Part shown: one piece after another, positions 1 through 11,832 of the stretch
Position numbering within the stretch: position 1 is the stretch's first letter
Layout: every line of letters starts with the position of its first letter
Assembly (NCBI GenBank): GCA_904063045.1
Contig: CAJFCJ010000008.1
Location: 186,001-250,000 of the forward strand
Direction: 5' to 3'
Length of the DNA: 64,000 bases
Source: Dimorphilus gyrociliatus
Taxonomy: Eukaryota; Annelida; Polychaeta; Dinophilidae
The notes under the pieces: generated by a model
What the model saw: the letters and a program-made list of their open reading frames with translations, nothing else
Told to the model about the DNA's origin: nothing
Database searches by the model: none
Position numbers and translations under genes: made by a program

Positions 1-2982
1 ATACTAAAACACCCTATGCATTTATGGATTAAGGACGTAGCTAATGGGTTCCCAGATATGATTCTATAGATTAAGGATAGACCTATAAGAGATAACCTTT
101 TCTACCTTAACCCTAGACGAACTGATTACCAAAACTTTTTAGATATTTTCAGAATCGATGGTAAAATCTATCATTCGAAATAACTGTCGTTATTTTTTCA
201 GCCGTAAAACATCCTTATAGTAATTACATCCTGCCTATTTCAGCGTAATTATAAACAGCAACGCGTATAAAAAATGTTCTAACAAATCTGTTTGCCTTTT
301 GCTTTCCAGAACTCTGTCTTTTTTTTGCGGTAATAGTTTATTAAACTAACTAATTGATTGTATTAAATTATGTAAATTAAGTATTCTGTTTATAATTACG
401 ACGGCTTATTATTTAAATTAGGAAGTTTCTTATTAATCACATCTTGTTTATTATTTGTGTAAAGAACAACGAGTTTAGCCTGTTTATTCCATAGATTTCT
501 AGAATTTCTTTCCCGTTTTTTTAGAAGTTGCTTTCAATTTCCGTTTCTTGGGTTATCGTTTACTTTTTCTTAAGTTTTGCGGGAAATTTCCCGATCTACG
601 AATCGTTATTATAATTGGAACTTATTTAAAGTGTGCTCTTCAAGGCTTACAGCTCATCCTGAGCACTATAAGCTTTTTCGGAGTATTCGATAAGCGCCGG
701 AAAGAATCGTCATGACACTCAAAAATAAGAAGTGATTACTAATAGGCATATACGCTGGAAGAAGAGGAAAATTCTATATATTTTCGAAATATTTGCCCTT
801 TTTTATCAAGTATAGCTTAATATTAATAGTTGCTTATTTTCGTTCAAGCAACTTGAATGTTATATACTTATATATATATATTTGTAAGATTTATATTGAA
901 AAAAATGTGTATTAAGCGCCATCTATAGTATATTTTATTGTTAAATTTAAACAAAGCCATCGAAATGCAGTCTAATATGCAGTCTAAAGATTTATTTACT
1001 TGATGAAATTAAAGAAATATCTTTTGAAACGTTGCAGAGACACTCGAAATAACGGAATTGATAAAATATGTGCAATAAAAAAAAAGAGCTTCTTTTTACT
1101 GAGTACAGAACATCATAGGATTAGTCTTTTTTTGTTTAATTTTAAAGTATAAGAAAGCCTCCAGATGGCGTATAATCTTCCTTCCGTTTAATTCTTTGGA
1201 ACAAAGCTTGGAACTTTCTTTAACTATTTTAAACGTTCTTTAATCCGTTGGCAATAAAATAAGAAAAAAAAACGGGCTAGCTTATTTCCAACGATCCTCC
1301 GAATCTATATTAACATCATAGTATTATGTTTTATGTATGAATAAGAAAAAAAGATATATATGGCCTTGTACACTACGTCTATTGTATACTTTTAAGTACA
1401 AATCACAAAAATAACATATTCTTAAGGAAGGATTTAATGAAATTTTCGGTTTTTAAAGAGAAAATGAAAGATATCTTCATTAATTCATCTATTCTATTGG
1501 AAACTTTAGAAAATGTTTCTACCTTATCCTTATGATAGATAAAATGGGGCGGAAATGAATCAATAAGTTTAACTGTACTTACACTATCATTTCATCATAA
1601 GGATATATTGTTATTTATTAAATATTTGAAAATTGGGTCAATTGAAAGTATTCAGTAGCTGGTTATTTAAACATTTCGTTAGGTGTTTATTAGTTTATCT
1701 CAAATGGTAAATGGAATAAATTGATGACAAGAGACATAGAGAGAGAGAGAGGGATTAAAAATCCTAGTAAACGATACTATTAGATGGAGCAAAGAGCTGG
1801 ATTTGGGAAAGAAAGATAAAAAAAAATGAAAAAGAATGTCTCCCTTGACCAAGACAGCAAATTAGTTGAAAGAGAAACTATTTTGCTAAAAATATCACAA
1901 TTCCTAGTGTATGTCAAGGTGATAGTTACTGATGGTAAGAAGTTCAATTCTGATATATTACTGGTGAAACCTGGGGCGTGAGAAAAGTAAGTTTTTTAGA
2001 TACATTTGAGATGTTAATTCCTTTAAAGAAAAGACTAATCTAACCATGGATAAAAACCGAATAACATCTGTTCTATCCAATCTTTTAGTGATCTTAGATC
2101 ATACTCTTTTTGTAAGAGGTAACTCTCTTATTTAAGATAGGGTCCTGGGATGTTAGACTGACTAGATATTACTCAAGATTTCATTACTTTTGAAAATATC
2201 TGGGGTGTTAAGGATACACAACATGGAAGATTTAAGAACAATCATCTGAAGAAGCACTACATTATAATTTTATTATAATAAATTACGTGCATTCTCATCC
2301 TCTCATCCTTAATAGAATTCTTAATTGTTGTTCTTAACAAGGAAGAGGCAATAAACTATTGAATAGTTATTTTTCACTTAAAATGACAATAGTATGTACT
2401 CAATTTCTTCCATGTGTTTTAAATTATGAAATTGAACTGGATTATACAAAAAGACAAGTATCCCAAAGATATTTTCTTCTCTACATTAGGTTTGTTGATT
2501 ATAATCGGTGATTATCGTGCATTAATTATCTCCTTATAACTATAAGGCAAGGGAGTATATATAAAGTATACAGTATATAAAATTTTACTGAGGTTGTAAT
2601 ACACCTCCCACCTCCCTCTAAAAACAAAACACCGATTTTTAATCAAATAATTAAATTAACAACCTTAATGCTTCTAGAAAAGACTATAAATGAGCATTGA
2701 AATATAAATTTGTTTAGCTTTACTTATAGGAATTAGATAATAAGAAGAAAAAGAAACGGTTTTACTAAATATATAATCTATTAAAATTAATCTATAAAAC
2801 TAACTTTTAATTGAAATACAGTTTCTTTATTTACTGTTCTTATTATAATTACAGTTTTGTGTACGTAAAGTATTAAATAACATTTTTAAACTACTAATTA
2901 CCTATCGTTCTGGTAGTTGACATTTCATAAAACTTTTAATTGTTAAAAGGAAAAGTTTATATCCCTTCTCTTTTAAACAATT
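1..2982. other. Left-end non-coding stretch
   Basis: No gene is supported here. The stretch is A+T-rich with short homopolymer runs and a small GA tract near 1735-1752. An open segment at 70-183 (+) preceded by an AG could be the last exon of a gene entering from the left; it is treated as a weak finding. Two AGATGGCG motifs (917-924 on the minus strand, 1163-1170 on the plus strand) lie in it. The last few hundred bases should contain the promoter of the LRR gene that starts at 2983, but no unambiguous TATA box is visible. Confidence 0.5.
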
Positions 2983-4924
2983 ATGATTTATAAATTATTA
3001 ACCTGTTCCTACATTATATATACACTGTATATAACCCCAATTAATGGTGGATGTCCACTTAAAAAAGATTGCAATTGCCTAAAAATTGAAAAATTCTACG
3101 AATCGATCGACTGCTCCAAAAAAGGTCTTGTAACTGTACCGGAAACGACAGAAACGAAGATAACTGTTGAAAAATTTTCATTATTAAATAATAAATTAAA
3201 AACTATACCGAAAAATTACTTTGAAAGTTTTTCACAAATTAAATCATTGGATTTAGATGAAAATGAATTTTCGGCTATTCCAGAAGCAATTAAAGTTCTA
3301 AATGTTACAAAGACTATTTGGATTCAAAGCAATAAAAAGTAAGTATTTAATTTCTCCTATTCCTTTTATAATATTTTCAATTGAAAGATAAATTTTCTTA
3401 TAAATTTTACGTATTAGGTTGAAAAAATTGACGAAAGGTTCATTTACCGGTTTAATAAGCTTAGAAGAAATATTCTTATCGAAAAACAAAATAGCAACTA
3501 TTGAAAGGGGAACTTTCGACGGTTTAATGAAACTCGAGACGCTTACATTGGAAAAGAATGCAATTGTTTCGATAGGAAACGGTTTATTTGAAGGTGTTGA
3601 AAATTCACTCAAGTACCTGGATTTGAGCTACAATAACATAAGTAAAATAGACGACGACGCCTTCTTAAATCTTACAAGAGTAGATACGTTGTTTTTAGAA
3701 AAGAATAAAATAAAACGTATTACAAGGGAACAAATGCATTCGTTAATTAGTATAGAACACATAAATCTGTCCGATAATTTAATTGAAACAATTGATGAGG
3801 ATGCTTTTAAATCGTGGACTAAACTTATATACATCTCTCTATGGAATAATAAGCTGGCATCAGTTTCGCCTAGTTTATTCTCTACTATTGCCCCTAGTTT
3901 GGACTTTATAAGTTTGGGATCGAATAAGAATATTTCACTTGACAAAGATTTCCTTAAAAATTATGTTCGACTAGAAACACTGGACTTGAGCTATACAAAA
4001 ACTACCAGTTTACCTACTATAACTCATTTGAAGTTCTTAAAGCAAGTCTTCATTATTGGTACAAAGATAAAGACGATTTACGAATGTGAATTTGAGGGTT
4101 TAAATCTGGACAAAATTGACTTATTTTGGGATTATACTCCCGTTAATTGCACTTGTGATTTAAATTGGATGAAAAAGCTATATACTCCTGAAAAACTGAA
4201 AAATTCCAAATTACATTTAGAATCTCCAGTTTGTAGGTATCCGAAAAACTTGAAGAAAAGCCAATTAGTTTATGCAGACCTCTGTCCAAGGGGTAGCTCA
4301 AAGAAATGGTGTAATTATTCAAAACCTATTCCAAGTGGTGGTAAATCATCAAAATCGGTTATATCTATAACAAGAGTTGTTGAAATGTCAAGTTCTCTTA
4401 CTATAATATGGGAAATAAATGAAGATATACCAATTAAAAGCTTTTTCATAACCTCAAAAGGTAAAAATGGAAACAGTTATCACTTAACAAAACATCTTCC
4501 GCTTTCGGACAGAGAGTATAAATTTTCGAAATTGAAAGCTCACAAATACTACGTGGTTTGCGTTGTAGCAATTGATTCAATGAATGCAGAAATATCAAGA
4601 TCCTGCGAAGATACAGAAACAAGTGATACAGTCGTCAAGAAATTAAGTCATAACGAAATAGGAGCAATTGTTGCCGGGATACTAGGATTTTTGATAGCCG
4701 CACTTTGTATCGGTATACTTGTGTATATGAATAGGAGAATTTTGCATAAAATGTTTATAAAGACAAATGATACACAAGGTATTGATAACATAGTTTACGA
4801 TGGTCAAAGAGATTCCGTTCACATCGGCAATGGAGTAGATCAACCAGCTTCCAGAGAGGCTAATAACCAGCATGAGACAAATCGAGGTAATATGTGGAAT
4901 TATGGACATTTGAATGAAACTTGA
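2983..4924 (+). CDS. Leucine-rich-repeat transmembrane receptor with FN3-like domain
   Basis: Two coding exons, 2983-3338 and 3418-4924, joined across a 79-bp GTAAGT...TTAG intron; the join completes a Lys codon and continues an LRR, giving 620 residues. Seen: a hydrophobic N-terminal signal peptide (about residues 1-22), an LRRNT-like cysteine cluster (CPLKKDCNC and a following Cys), about ten LRRs with the LxxLxLxxN pattern up to residue 360, an LRRCT module beginning NCTCDLNW (about 362-410), a beta-rich FN3-like segment with YYVVCVVA (about 430-515), one membrane helix (about 533-556) and a cytoplasmic tail of about 64 residues with no recognised signalling motif. This architecture is typical of cell-surface recognition or adhesion proteins of the nervous system and epithelia. 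The lack of a TIR domain argues against Toll. It cannot be assigned to a named subfamily. It is tail-to-tail with the receptor cyclase. Confidence 0.88.
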
Positions 4925-4957
4925 TATGCAATACACAACAAAAATCCATAAATACAG

Positions 4958-4985
<28 letters not shown>
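4958..4985. repeat. (AT)n microsatellite in LRR gene 3' region
   Basis: An uninterrupted AT dinucleotide run, bracketed on both sides by CAGTATAT-type sequence, just after the LRR stop codon and before its poly(A) signal. Confidence 0.9.
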
Positions 4986-4988
<3 letters not shown>

Positions 4989-5008
4989 TATATACTCAAT
5001 ATCTCGTG

Positions 5009-5014
5009 AATAAA
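5009..5014 (+). other. Polyadenylation signal, LRR gene
   Basis: A canonical AATAAA hexamer lies 85 bp after the LRR stop codon and is the first one downstream of it. Confidence 0.5.
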
Positions 5015-5273
5015 AGGGATATTCAATTACTGTTTAATAATAGTTAACAACATTATTAGATATTTATCAAAAGTTGTCTATATAACTATCGATAGAGCGA
5101 CTACAACCAACTTATAATTAATCACTGACAATAGAATAGCATAATAAAACATAATAAAGCAGTGTCATTCTATCTTGATCAGTAAATGAAGAACTTCTGT
5201 TTAAAGTGTTTTCTCCCTTTTTTTTGCTATTTCGCCTCCTTATCTTAACATATGTGTTGATATTAGTTCTTTT

Positions 5274-8200
5274 TTAACCAATTAACCAATATGTAATCAT
5301 TTTATTTTTACCCTAATAAATATAATTATTAATATACGGAAGTTGTAAGAAAAAACCATGTTTAATAGCTTTCTACGTTAGTGTATTATACCTTTACTTC
5401 AATTTCTCCTCTACATTCTAATTGGAATTCATTAAACATATCCAATATTTCGGCAGTATGGGAACTTAAGTGAACCTTTAAAGCTGGAAATAAGATTTAT
5501 TCTATTGTAATAGAATGCTCGGAATAGCTTGAATACTTACGACATCCTGTTGATTCCATTCTAGACGCTGTATTTACAGTGTCTCCAAATAGACAATATC
5601 TAGGCATCTTTAAACCTACAACACCTGTTACGCAAGGACCAGTGTGAACGCCAATTCTTAATTTTAGCTGTTCGTCAGGTCTGTGTTGTATTTTAAAAGA
5701 TTTAACCTTTTCCAATAGCTGCAATGACATATTTGCAATCTCTTTAGCATGATTTAGACCGTTTCTAATGGGTAGACCAGAAGCAACCATATAAGCATCG
5801 CCGATTGTTTCGACTTTATAAACGTCAAATTCAGATATAATTTCATCAAACATTGTATACAAATCATTTAATAGTTTAACAATTTGAATTGGTGTACTGT
5901 TAGCGGAAATCATTGTAAATCCAACAATATCGCTAAAGTATATAGTAACGCTTGAAAATGATTCTGGAGTAACTGTCTTACCAGCTTTTAGTTGGTCAAC
6001 AATTGTTCTGTAATAAAGAAAAGAAACACCTAGGTATAAAACCCCGGTTAATTATCGAAAGTAATTAATTAAATACTTTGGTAAAATCTGTAAAAGTAAA
6101 TCGTCTGTTTTTCGTTTTTCCTCTCCTAATTGTTTCGTTCTTTCTTCAACAATGGTTTCTAAATTATTTGCGTATTGCTGCATTCTTTTCAATAAATCAT
6201 CCATTATATTTATTTCTTTTAATCTGGATATAATTGGAGAGGGGAGGGGGGAAGGGAAAGGCTAAATATAACACCCTATATTAAAGTAGATTTTCTTTTC
6301 CTACCCTGTTAATTTTCTTATTAGTTGTTTTAATTCAATAAAAGTTGGCCTATCATTAGGATCTTCTTCCCAGCATTTACTGGTAATTTCAATAGCAGTC
6401 CTGTTACCCGGATCCAAAGGTATCAAAGGTCTTGTTACTGGCTTACAACCCTCAATGATCTTTTTAATAATATCTATATTAAGGGGGAAATTCAATTAGA
6501 AGATACCTTAAAAAGAAAGCTAAACTGATTGAAGGTGAAAATATAATGAGACCTTCTACAGATTGCGTATCTCTTTCAATAGAATACGGATAGCTTCGTA
6601 GTACTATTTCTTGAACGATAATACCAAAACTAAAAACATCCCCTTTTTGTGAACACTCCATTGAAAATTTAGACTTAGATGTTCTTAATATTTCAGGTGC
6701 AGTCCACAAAAGAGATTCGTGAAATGCGTGTGTATTTTCTTTTTGTTTTTCTGTTAACTTCAAAAAAGATGGTAAACCAAAATGGCACAATTTTACAATA
6801 AATCTATCATCTATTAAACAATTGGATGATTTCAAATTTCCATGTACACCAATAACGGAAGAGTGAATGAACTGCATTCCCTTAACTATATCATTAATAA
6901 TAGAATATTTAAAGGGCCAATCCAAATCGAAATTATCATCTTCTAAAAGATCTTGAAGACTTCCTTTCTTACAGTATTCATGTAAAAGGGCAGACTTTGT
7001 TGGTGGTTCTAAAATTGAACCATAAAATTTTAATACATTATTATGGCTTATCAAACGCCTCTGTTTAACTTCAATTCTTATTTTACGGGTGATATTCAAT
7101 TTTTTATCAGATGAGAAATACTTTAAAGCAACAATTGCTTCCTTATATTTTGCGGTTTCGATAAATGCCTGACCGGATAAATAACTTCTACTCGACTTTG
7201 TCGATTTCATGTCAACCGTTGGATCGTTCTATGGAAACATCAATATTTATGAAAGGAGAAAATTAACTATAAATAAAACAAACTTCAACAATCCTTGATC
7301 TTATTGAGCAGCTTCTAGCTAAGGTTGTTTGAACTGTTATTTCGTCTGAAGATATTATCCATGAATTGTCGGATATTTCGGACTCTAATTTCATCTTTCT
7401 GTAATCACAAATTGATGAGATCGTAATGATTATTTGCAGACGAAATTTAGGCAATTAGATGATAAAAGATAAATATTGATTACCTGTAAACGATAAAACC
7501 TGCGGCTAAAGATAGAATTAGCAAACAAGCAGTTGCAATCAAAGCAATAGTTGAAGTACTTAAGGGTTCTTCATGTTAATTTAACATTTAAAGAAAAAAG
7601 TTCTTATTATTATCATCTCAATGCATTCAAAGGAAAATGTACCTGATTTGATACAAGCAAGAGCGTTACCTTCGTAGCCACATATCGGTTCGTTTAAAGG
7701 CGGCTTTGTTCTACCGCCTGTCCAAAAGATTTTTTTACCTAAAACGGGTTCGAACTTGAGCGAGAATCCGTGATAGTATCCGAAAACCTATATTATAAAA
7801 AAACGCCAATTAGATGAAGAGAATTTTCAGATTCAATAACTTTAAAGAATTAAATAACAATGAAATCTTTTTTTTTGCTATCGCCTAAGTGCATCACTAC
7901 TTCTGTAAAGCCTTTTACTAAAGAATTCAAAGAGACAGTTCTATTTTTGCTTTTAGAATACCTCGAATTTTCCTGTTACGGGATTCATATCCATTATTTC
8001 ATAAGTTGCTTCCCTATCTGCTATTTCATTCATATACACCTTTCCAGTAATTCCATTAAACGTCCTATTCTCAAATAATTTAATAAATTGTTTTGCATTC
8101 CTTGGATCTAATTTCTTTTGTATACTTTCTTTCAAGGCTTCTCCATATAAAATAATAGACTCGTAAAATGCTCCAATAAAAAAGTTGACCTGTTTATAAT

Positions 8201-9352
8201 TTCACACAAATGACTACTTATTAAGCCTATCTAGCAGTTATGTAACTTACTCCTCCAACGTTATATGTATAATTAAAGTCTTTTAGTGTTCTTTCTTTAA
8301 TAATTTTGGAAAATTCAGTAAACTTTTCACTCTCTTCTAATTGCAATCGTACTCTTATCACAGCTTCACTCGCTTTTCGAACTTTATCATCGTCTTTCAA
8401 ACCTCTTTTCCAGTCGAAATATCCCCAATAATAGTCCTTGAATAATTCAACGTCCATTAAAACAAATTCCCCACTTTCAATGTATCCTAGATCGTATGCA
8501 GCAATGAGCAATTTTCTATTAATATCTCCATTGGCCATAAAGATAAAGACTATCAAATAAAACAAACTATATTTATATTTTCTTAACAATAAAAAGAAAT
8601 AGGAAAGATTTGTTATACTTCGTGATCTTTCACTAGCATCCTTTAAGAGTTTCTCGTATTTTCCATGATCATCTTGATAATGTCTACTATCAAAATCTTC
8701 CGTATAAGGATACACTTTCATACGTCGTAGGCCATCATTTAAAGTATCTGACATTTCAGTGTAAAATTCATTGCTAACGTCTGTAAAAATAGTTATCGAT
8801 GACCAGTTGAAATATTTAAAAATAGAGCCAAAAACTCTTCTCAAAGCGCATTGACAGTAAGCTAATCTGACTAAAGTAGGATAGTTTTCTTTGTAGCTAA
8901 ATCTGCCGGCGGCACCTTCACCAGTAATAATTGGCAGGTTCCAATTTGCCGCCATAAAAGCTACGGCATCTAAAGCTCCTGAGCATCCTGGACCAAATAT
9001 TGCAGACACGTTCTCTTTATAATATAGCTCGGCCGAAATAGCTAATAAACAATTCTTTTATAATTCCTATTTGTTTGATTTACGTTTAATATTACTCTTT
9101 GAGTTTACCTGGGGTTTTCTTCTGATCGCAATCAGGGCCGTATTGACGTTCAATAGAGGTTATGTAATAGCCAGAACCGTTGAGAATTTCTTCATTCACT
9201 CTTTCGATTCCCAGCCTAATAGCAGAGCCTGACTTTTTCCAGTCGAATGGTGCCCCATGATCTCTAATCATAATAACACCAACTTTAATCTCTTCCAGAT
9301 TATCAACGGTAGAAGAAAAGCATAAAAAATAAAAAGCAAATAGAATTCTCAT
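5274..9352 (-). CDS. Receptor guanylate cyclase, natriuretic-peptide-receptor-like
   Basis: Makes cGMP from GTP at the plasma membrane in response to an extracellular ligand. Thirteen exons: 9352-9109, 9041-8619, 8549-8251, 8189-7962, 7787-7643, 7568-7484, 7398-7284, 7228-6553, 6473-6305, 6223-6077, 6007-5541, 5483-5392, 5312-5274. They total 3129 nt, so 1042 residues, the usual length for this family. Domains: signal peptide (1-18), ANF-receptor ligand-binding domain (about 22-440, with FGPGCSG), one membrane helix (about 449-474), kinase-homology domain (about 525-790), dimerisation helix (about 797-840, [10 protein letters not shown]) and cyclase domain (about 845-1042). The kinase-homology domain is a pseudokinase: HGNLKSSN replaces HRDLKxxN and CHFG replaces DFG. 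The cyclase keeps the metal-binding FSDIVGFT and the guanine-selecting Glu (VETIGDAY) and Cys (PRYCLFGD), so it should be active. The ATG at 9352 was chosen because it starts a good signal peptide. The weakest joins are the acceptor at 7569 and the GTTTGT donor at 7283. The ligand is unknown. Confidence 0.95.
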
Positions 9353-10202
9353 TCTTTCCTTCAATTACTAATATCCAACATTAATAGACAGAACTTGGTG
9401 ACGCTTTACAAAGTTTCCACGCATGCTCTGTAAACGTCATTAAAAGCGAAACATGACCTCTACACGTATTACTTTAATCAAAAACCTAACTGTCTTCCTC
9501 TTGAATGACCTTGGAAAATATATATAATGTCATAACAAGAACCCTGTTCTACGTTAATTATATGCAATTATATTTGTATAATTAATTGTATAGTATTAAC
9601 TAACATATATCCCTACATTCATATACAGTATATATATATATATAAGTTACGAACAAGGTACAGCCGGATTCTCGCCTTTGTCAAGATCAAAGTGAAACGA
9701 AAAGTGTAAGGATATTCATATATATATATATATATACATAGTATGTTGTTTGTAATAAATCTTTATCTATTAACGCTATCACTATTATTAATAACATTAT
9801 TATTGTTAGATTTAGCTGAAAGGTATATTCTAGATCCAAGTAGAATAATTATATAAATTTTAATAATATTATTAAGTTAATTAAAATATAACGTATCGCT
9901 AATTAGACTGTTGCTGCGTTATTTTCAAATGTATATGTCTACAAAGTTATATTTTATACAAAAAAAAGTATTACATTCTGGAGATTGTCTCTTTTTTAAA
10001 GGTAAAAAGATGGGATAGAGAGAAGGAAAAGTTTACAACGAAAGTCATCAAAGAAGTCCTAAAATATCTAAAATATATAAAGTCAATAATGAATGAATGT
10101 TTTACGGTATTTGAAAAATGTATTCTTATTAATTGGGGGGGAAGACGCCTTATTATGTATATAGTCCATATTTGTCACATCTTCTGTTTGTCTCCTTACA
10201 AG
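9353..10202. other. Intergenic region with AT repeats
   Basis: Holds the promoter side of the receptor cyclase (minus strand) and the 3' flank of the minus-strand ITIH-like gene. Short AT runs occur at about 9633-9642 and 9718-9735, the first preceded by ATACAGTATA. No coding exon was seen. Confidence 0.6.
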
Positions 10203-11190
10203 TTAGTCACGTATGTAATCTTTGATGGTAGATGGCGCTAGAAGATTCTTAAGAGCCATATACCAGCACGATTGATGTCCCATTGTTTTTAGCCAAGCCG
10301 GCGCCATGATACTATTTACTTTTACAGCTCCATAAGCAGAAAATCGTTGTACGCTGTTAAAGAATTGATAATTGTTTCTATTCACATGACCCATTAGACC
10401 ACCCTCTATAGTATCCGTGGTACTAAATTCAACATTAAGATGCATACTTGAAATTCCGTGTACTCCTCTTGTTACAGACATAGTAGGAAAATCTTTGGTA
10501 ACTACATTAACGTCTACACGACTATTTGTCATTTTATATGTAAAATCTGCCACACGCAATTCTTTGGTCCAAGATGACAGCCACTCTATCTCTTTATCAC
10601 CAAATCGGATCCCTTTCAAACTAATAGTTAAATTTTTATCCAATTTTGCTATAATAATTTCGTGCATATAATAATCATCTTTTAATCTTCCAAAAACAGT
10701 TATCCCTGGATCACTTTTACTAGCGATAACTATCAATTGGCCTGATTTACCAGTAACATCATAGCAAATAGATTCTGTTGAATTTTTCTTTGAATCGAAA
10801 ACGACTTGAAAAAAATGAGGATCACCCATAATGCTATTATCAATTCCGTGTACTTCAATAGAATTCGACTTAATTTCACCGTTGAAAATAGTCATACAGA
10901 GGAGATGTATTGCCGAAAGTAGACCAACGGACGCCGCTGGTTTCAAGCTGATCCTAAAAAATCCTGACTTGAAGCCAGTAAAAATGAATGGCGATATTTC
11001 CATTAGATTCGGATCTGCTCCAACTACTCTGTTATAATTTTTTCAGTTTAGAACTATGTGTCTACACCTGTAGTTTCTGTATATTACTCTCTTACTTGCA
11101 GCTGGTTACACCTTGAAATCCCATGCCAAGTTGATTTTGTCCCCCAAGTGCAACGTTTAGTGGACTTGGACTGAGAACTATACTTGCCAT
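10203..11190 (-). CDS. ITIH C-terminal-domain protein, copy A
   Basis: Two exons, 11190-11096 and 11028-10203, with a 67-bp intron; 306 residues. Most of the protein matches the C-terminal domain of inter-alpha-trypsin inhibitor heavy chains: GDPHFFQV near residue 100, then ICYDVTG, a GRLKDDYYM strand, GLMGH, and a conserved end with AWLKTMGHQSCWY. The usual N-terminal VIT and von Willebrand A domains are absent, and no signal peptide is visible. In vertebrates ITIH heavy chains are secreted and bind hyaluronan; the role of a stand-alone C domain is unknown. The divergent neighbour at 11833 is clearly homologous and has its intron at the same place (phase 2, just after a Cys codon), which supports this start and the absence of missing upstream exons. 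A TATA-like box lies 55-62 bp upstream. Confidence 0.85.
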
Positions 11191-11244
11191 ATCTACTCGT
11201 CCCGACTCACCTTACGTTACTGATTTTAATCTGTTCGCCTCTGA

Positions 11245-11252
11245 TATTTATA
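11245..11252 (-). promoter_or_regulatory. TATA-like box for ITIH copy A
   Basis: Reads TATAAATA on the minus strand, 55-62 bp before the copy A start codon, a suitable distance for a short 5' UTR. Confidence 0.45.
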
Positions 11253-11746
11253 TCATTCATCTTAAAAGTACTCACTCGTTTTAGTCGTAGATTAAAAAAA
11301 GAGAAAAAATGGGACACGTTTAAATTTTAAATAAAAAATTGATAATAGGATTTTCAATTATTATTGGAAACTTTTTACTTCAATCAATTCTGTATGATCT
11401 TTTACAAAACGTGATTGTTTCTTTATCATTTCGCTCTTCAACTCGACTATTCACCTTAAATGACTTTGCCATCTGCTAGAAGCTATTAAAATTTCTTTTT
11501 CATCTATTCCATTGATCCCTTATGAATTTTCATAAGATATCCTTCTATCATTGGCGTGATATATATTTTAGATATATATCGGAAATTTTGGCTGTTAATT
11601 TTGATAAAACGACGTAATTACATGTTTTAATTATAAAAGAAAAAAAATAGATTAATCGTCATTTTTCTAGATCAATAAAGTAAATAAGCAGTTTACAAAA
11701 TGAGTAGTGTTAGTTTTCCAGAGTAAACTCATCCAGCAAAAAACAG

Positions 11747-11755
11747 TATATAAAG
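11747..11755 (+). promoter_or_regulatory. TATA box for ITIH copy B
   Basis: Reads TATATAAAG about 80 bp before the copy B start codon, which predicts transcription starting near 11775-11785. Confidence 0.5.
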
Positions 11756-11832
11756 GCTGAGTGAACTTTTTTTAAAGAAAAGAGAAACACTTCTTTCTTC
11801 GTAAGTAAGTAAAAAATATAAGACGCTTTCGA

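Larger units (their letters stand above)
11191..11832. promoter_or_regulatory. Bidirectional promoter region of the ITIH-like pair
   Basis: These 642 bp separate the start codons of the two divergent ITIH-like genes and must contain both promoters. A TATA-like box is present for each: one on the minus strand close to copy A and one on the plus strand close to copy B. No other coding potential was seen. Confidence 0.6.

Noticed and set aside
3298-3945. Open frames antisense to the LRR gene (3298-3612 and 3628-3945)
   Set aside because: They mirror the LRR coding sequence and have no independent protein-like features.
10417-11037. Plus-strand open frames over the minus-strand ITIH-like gene
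   Set aside because: Shadows of the ITIH copy A coding exon, which has clear domain homology.
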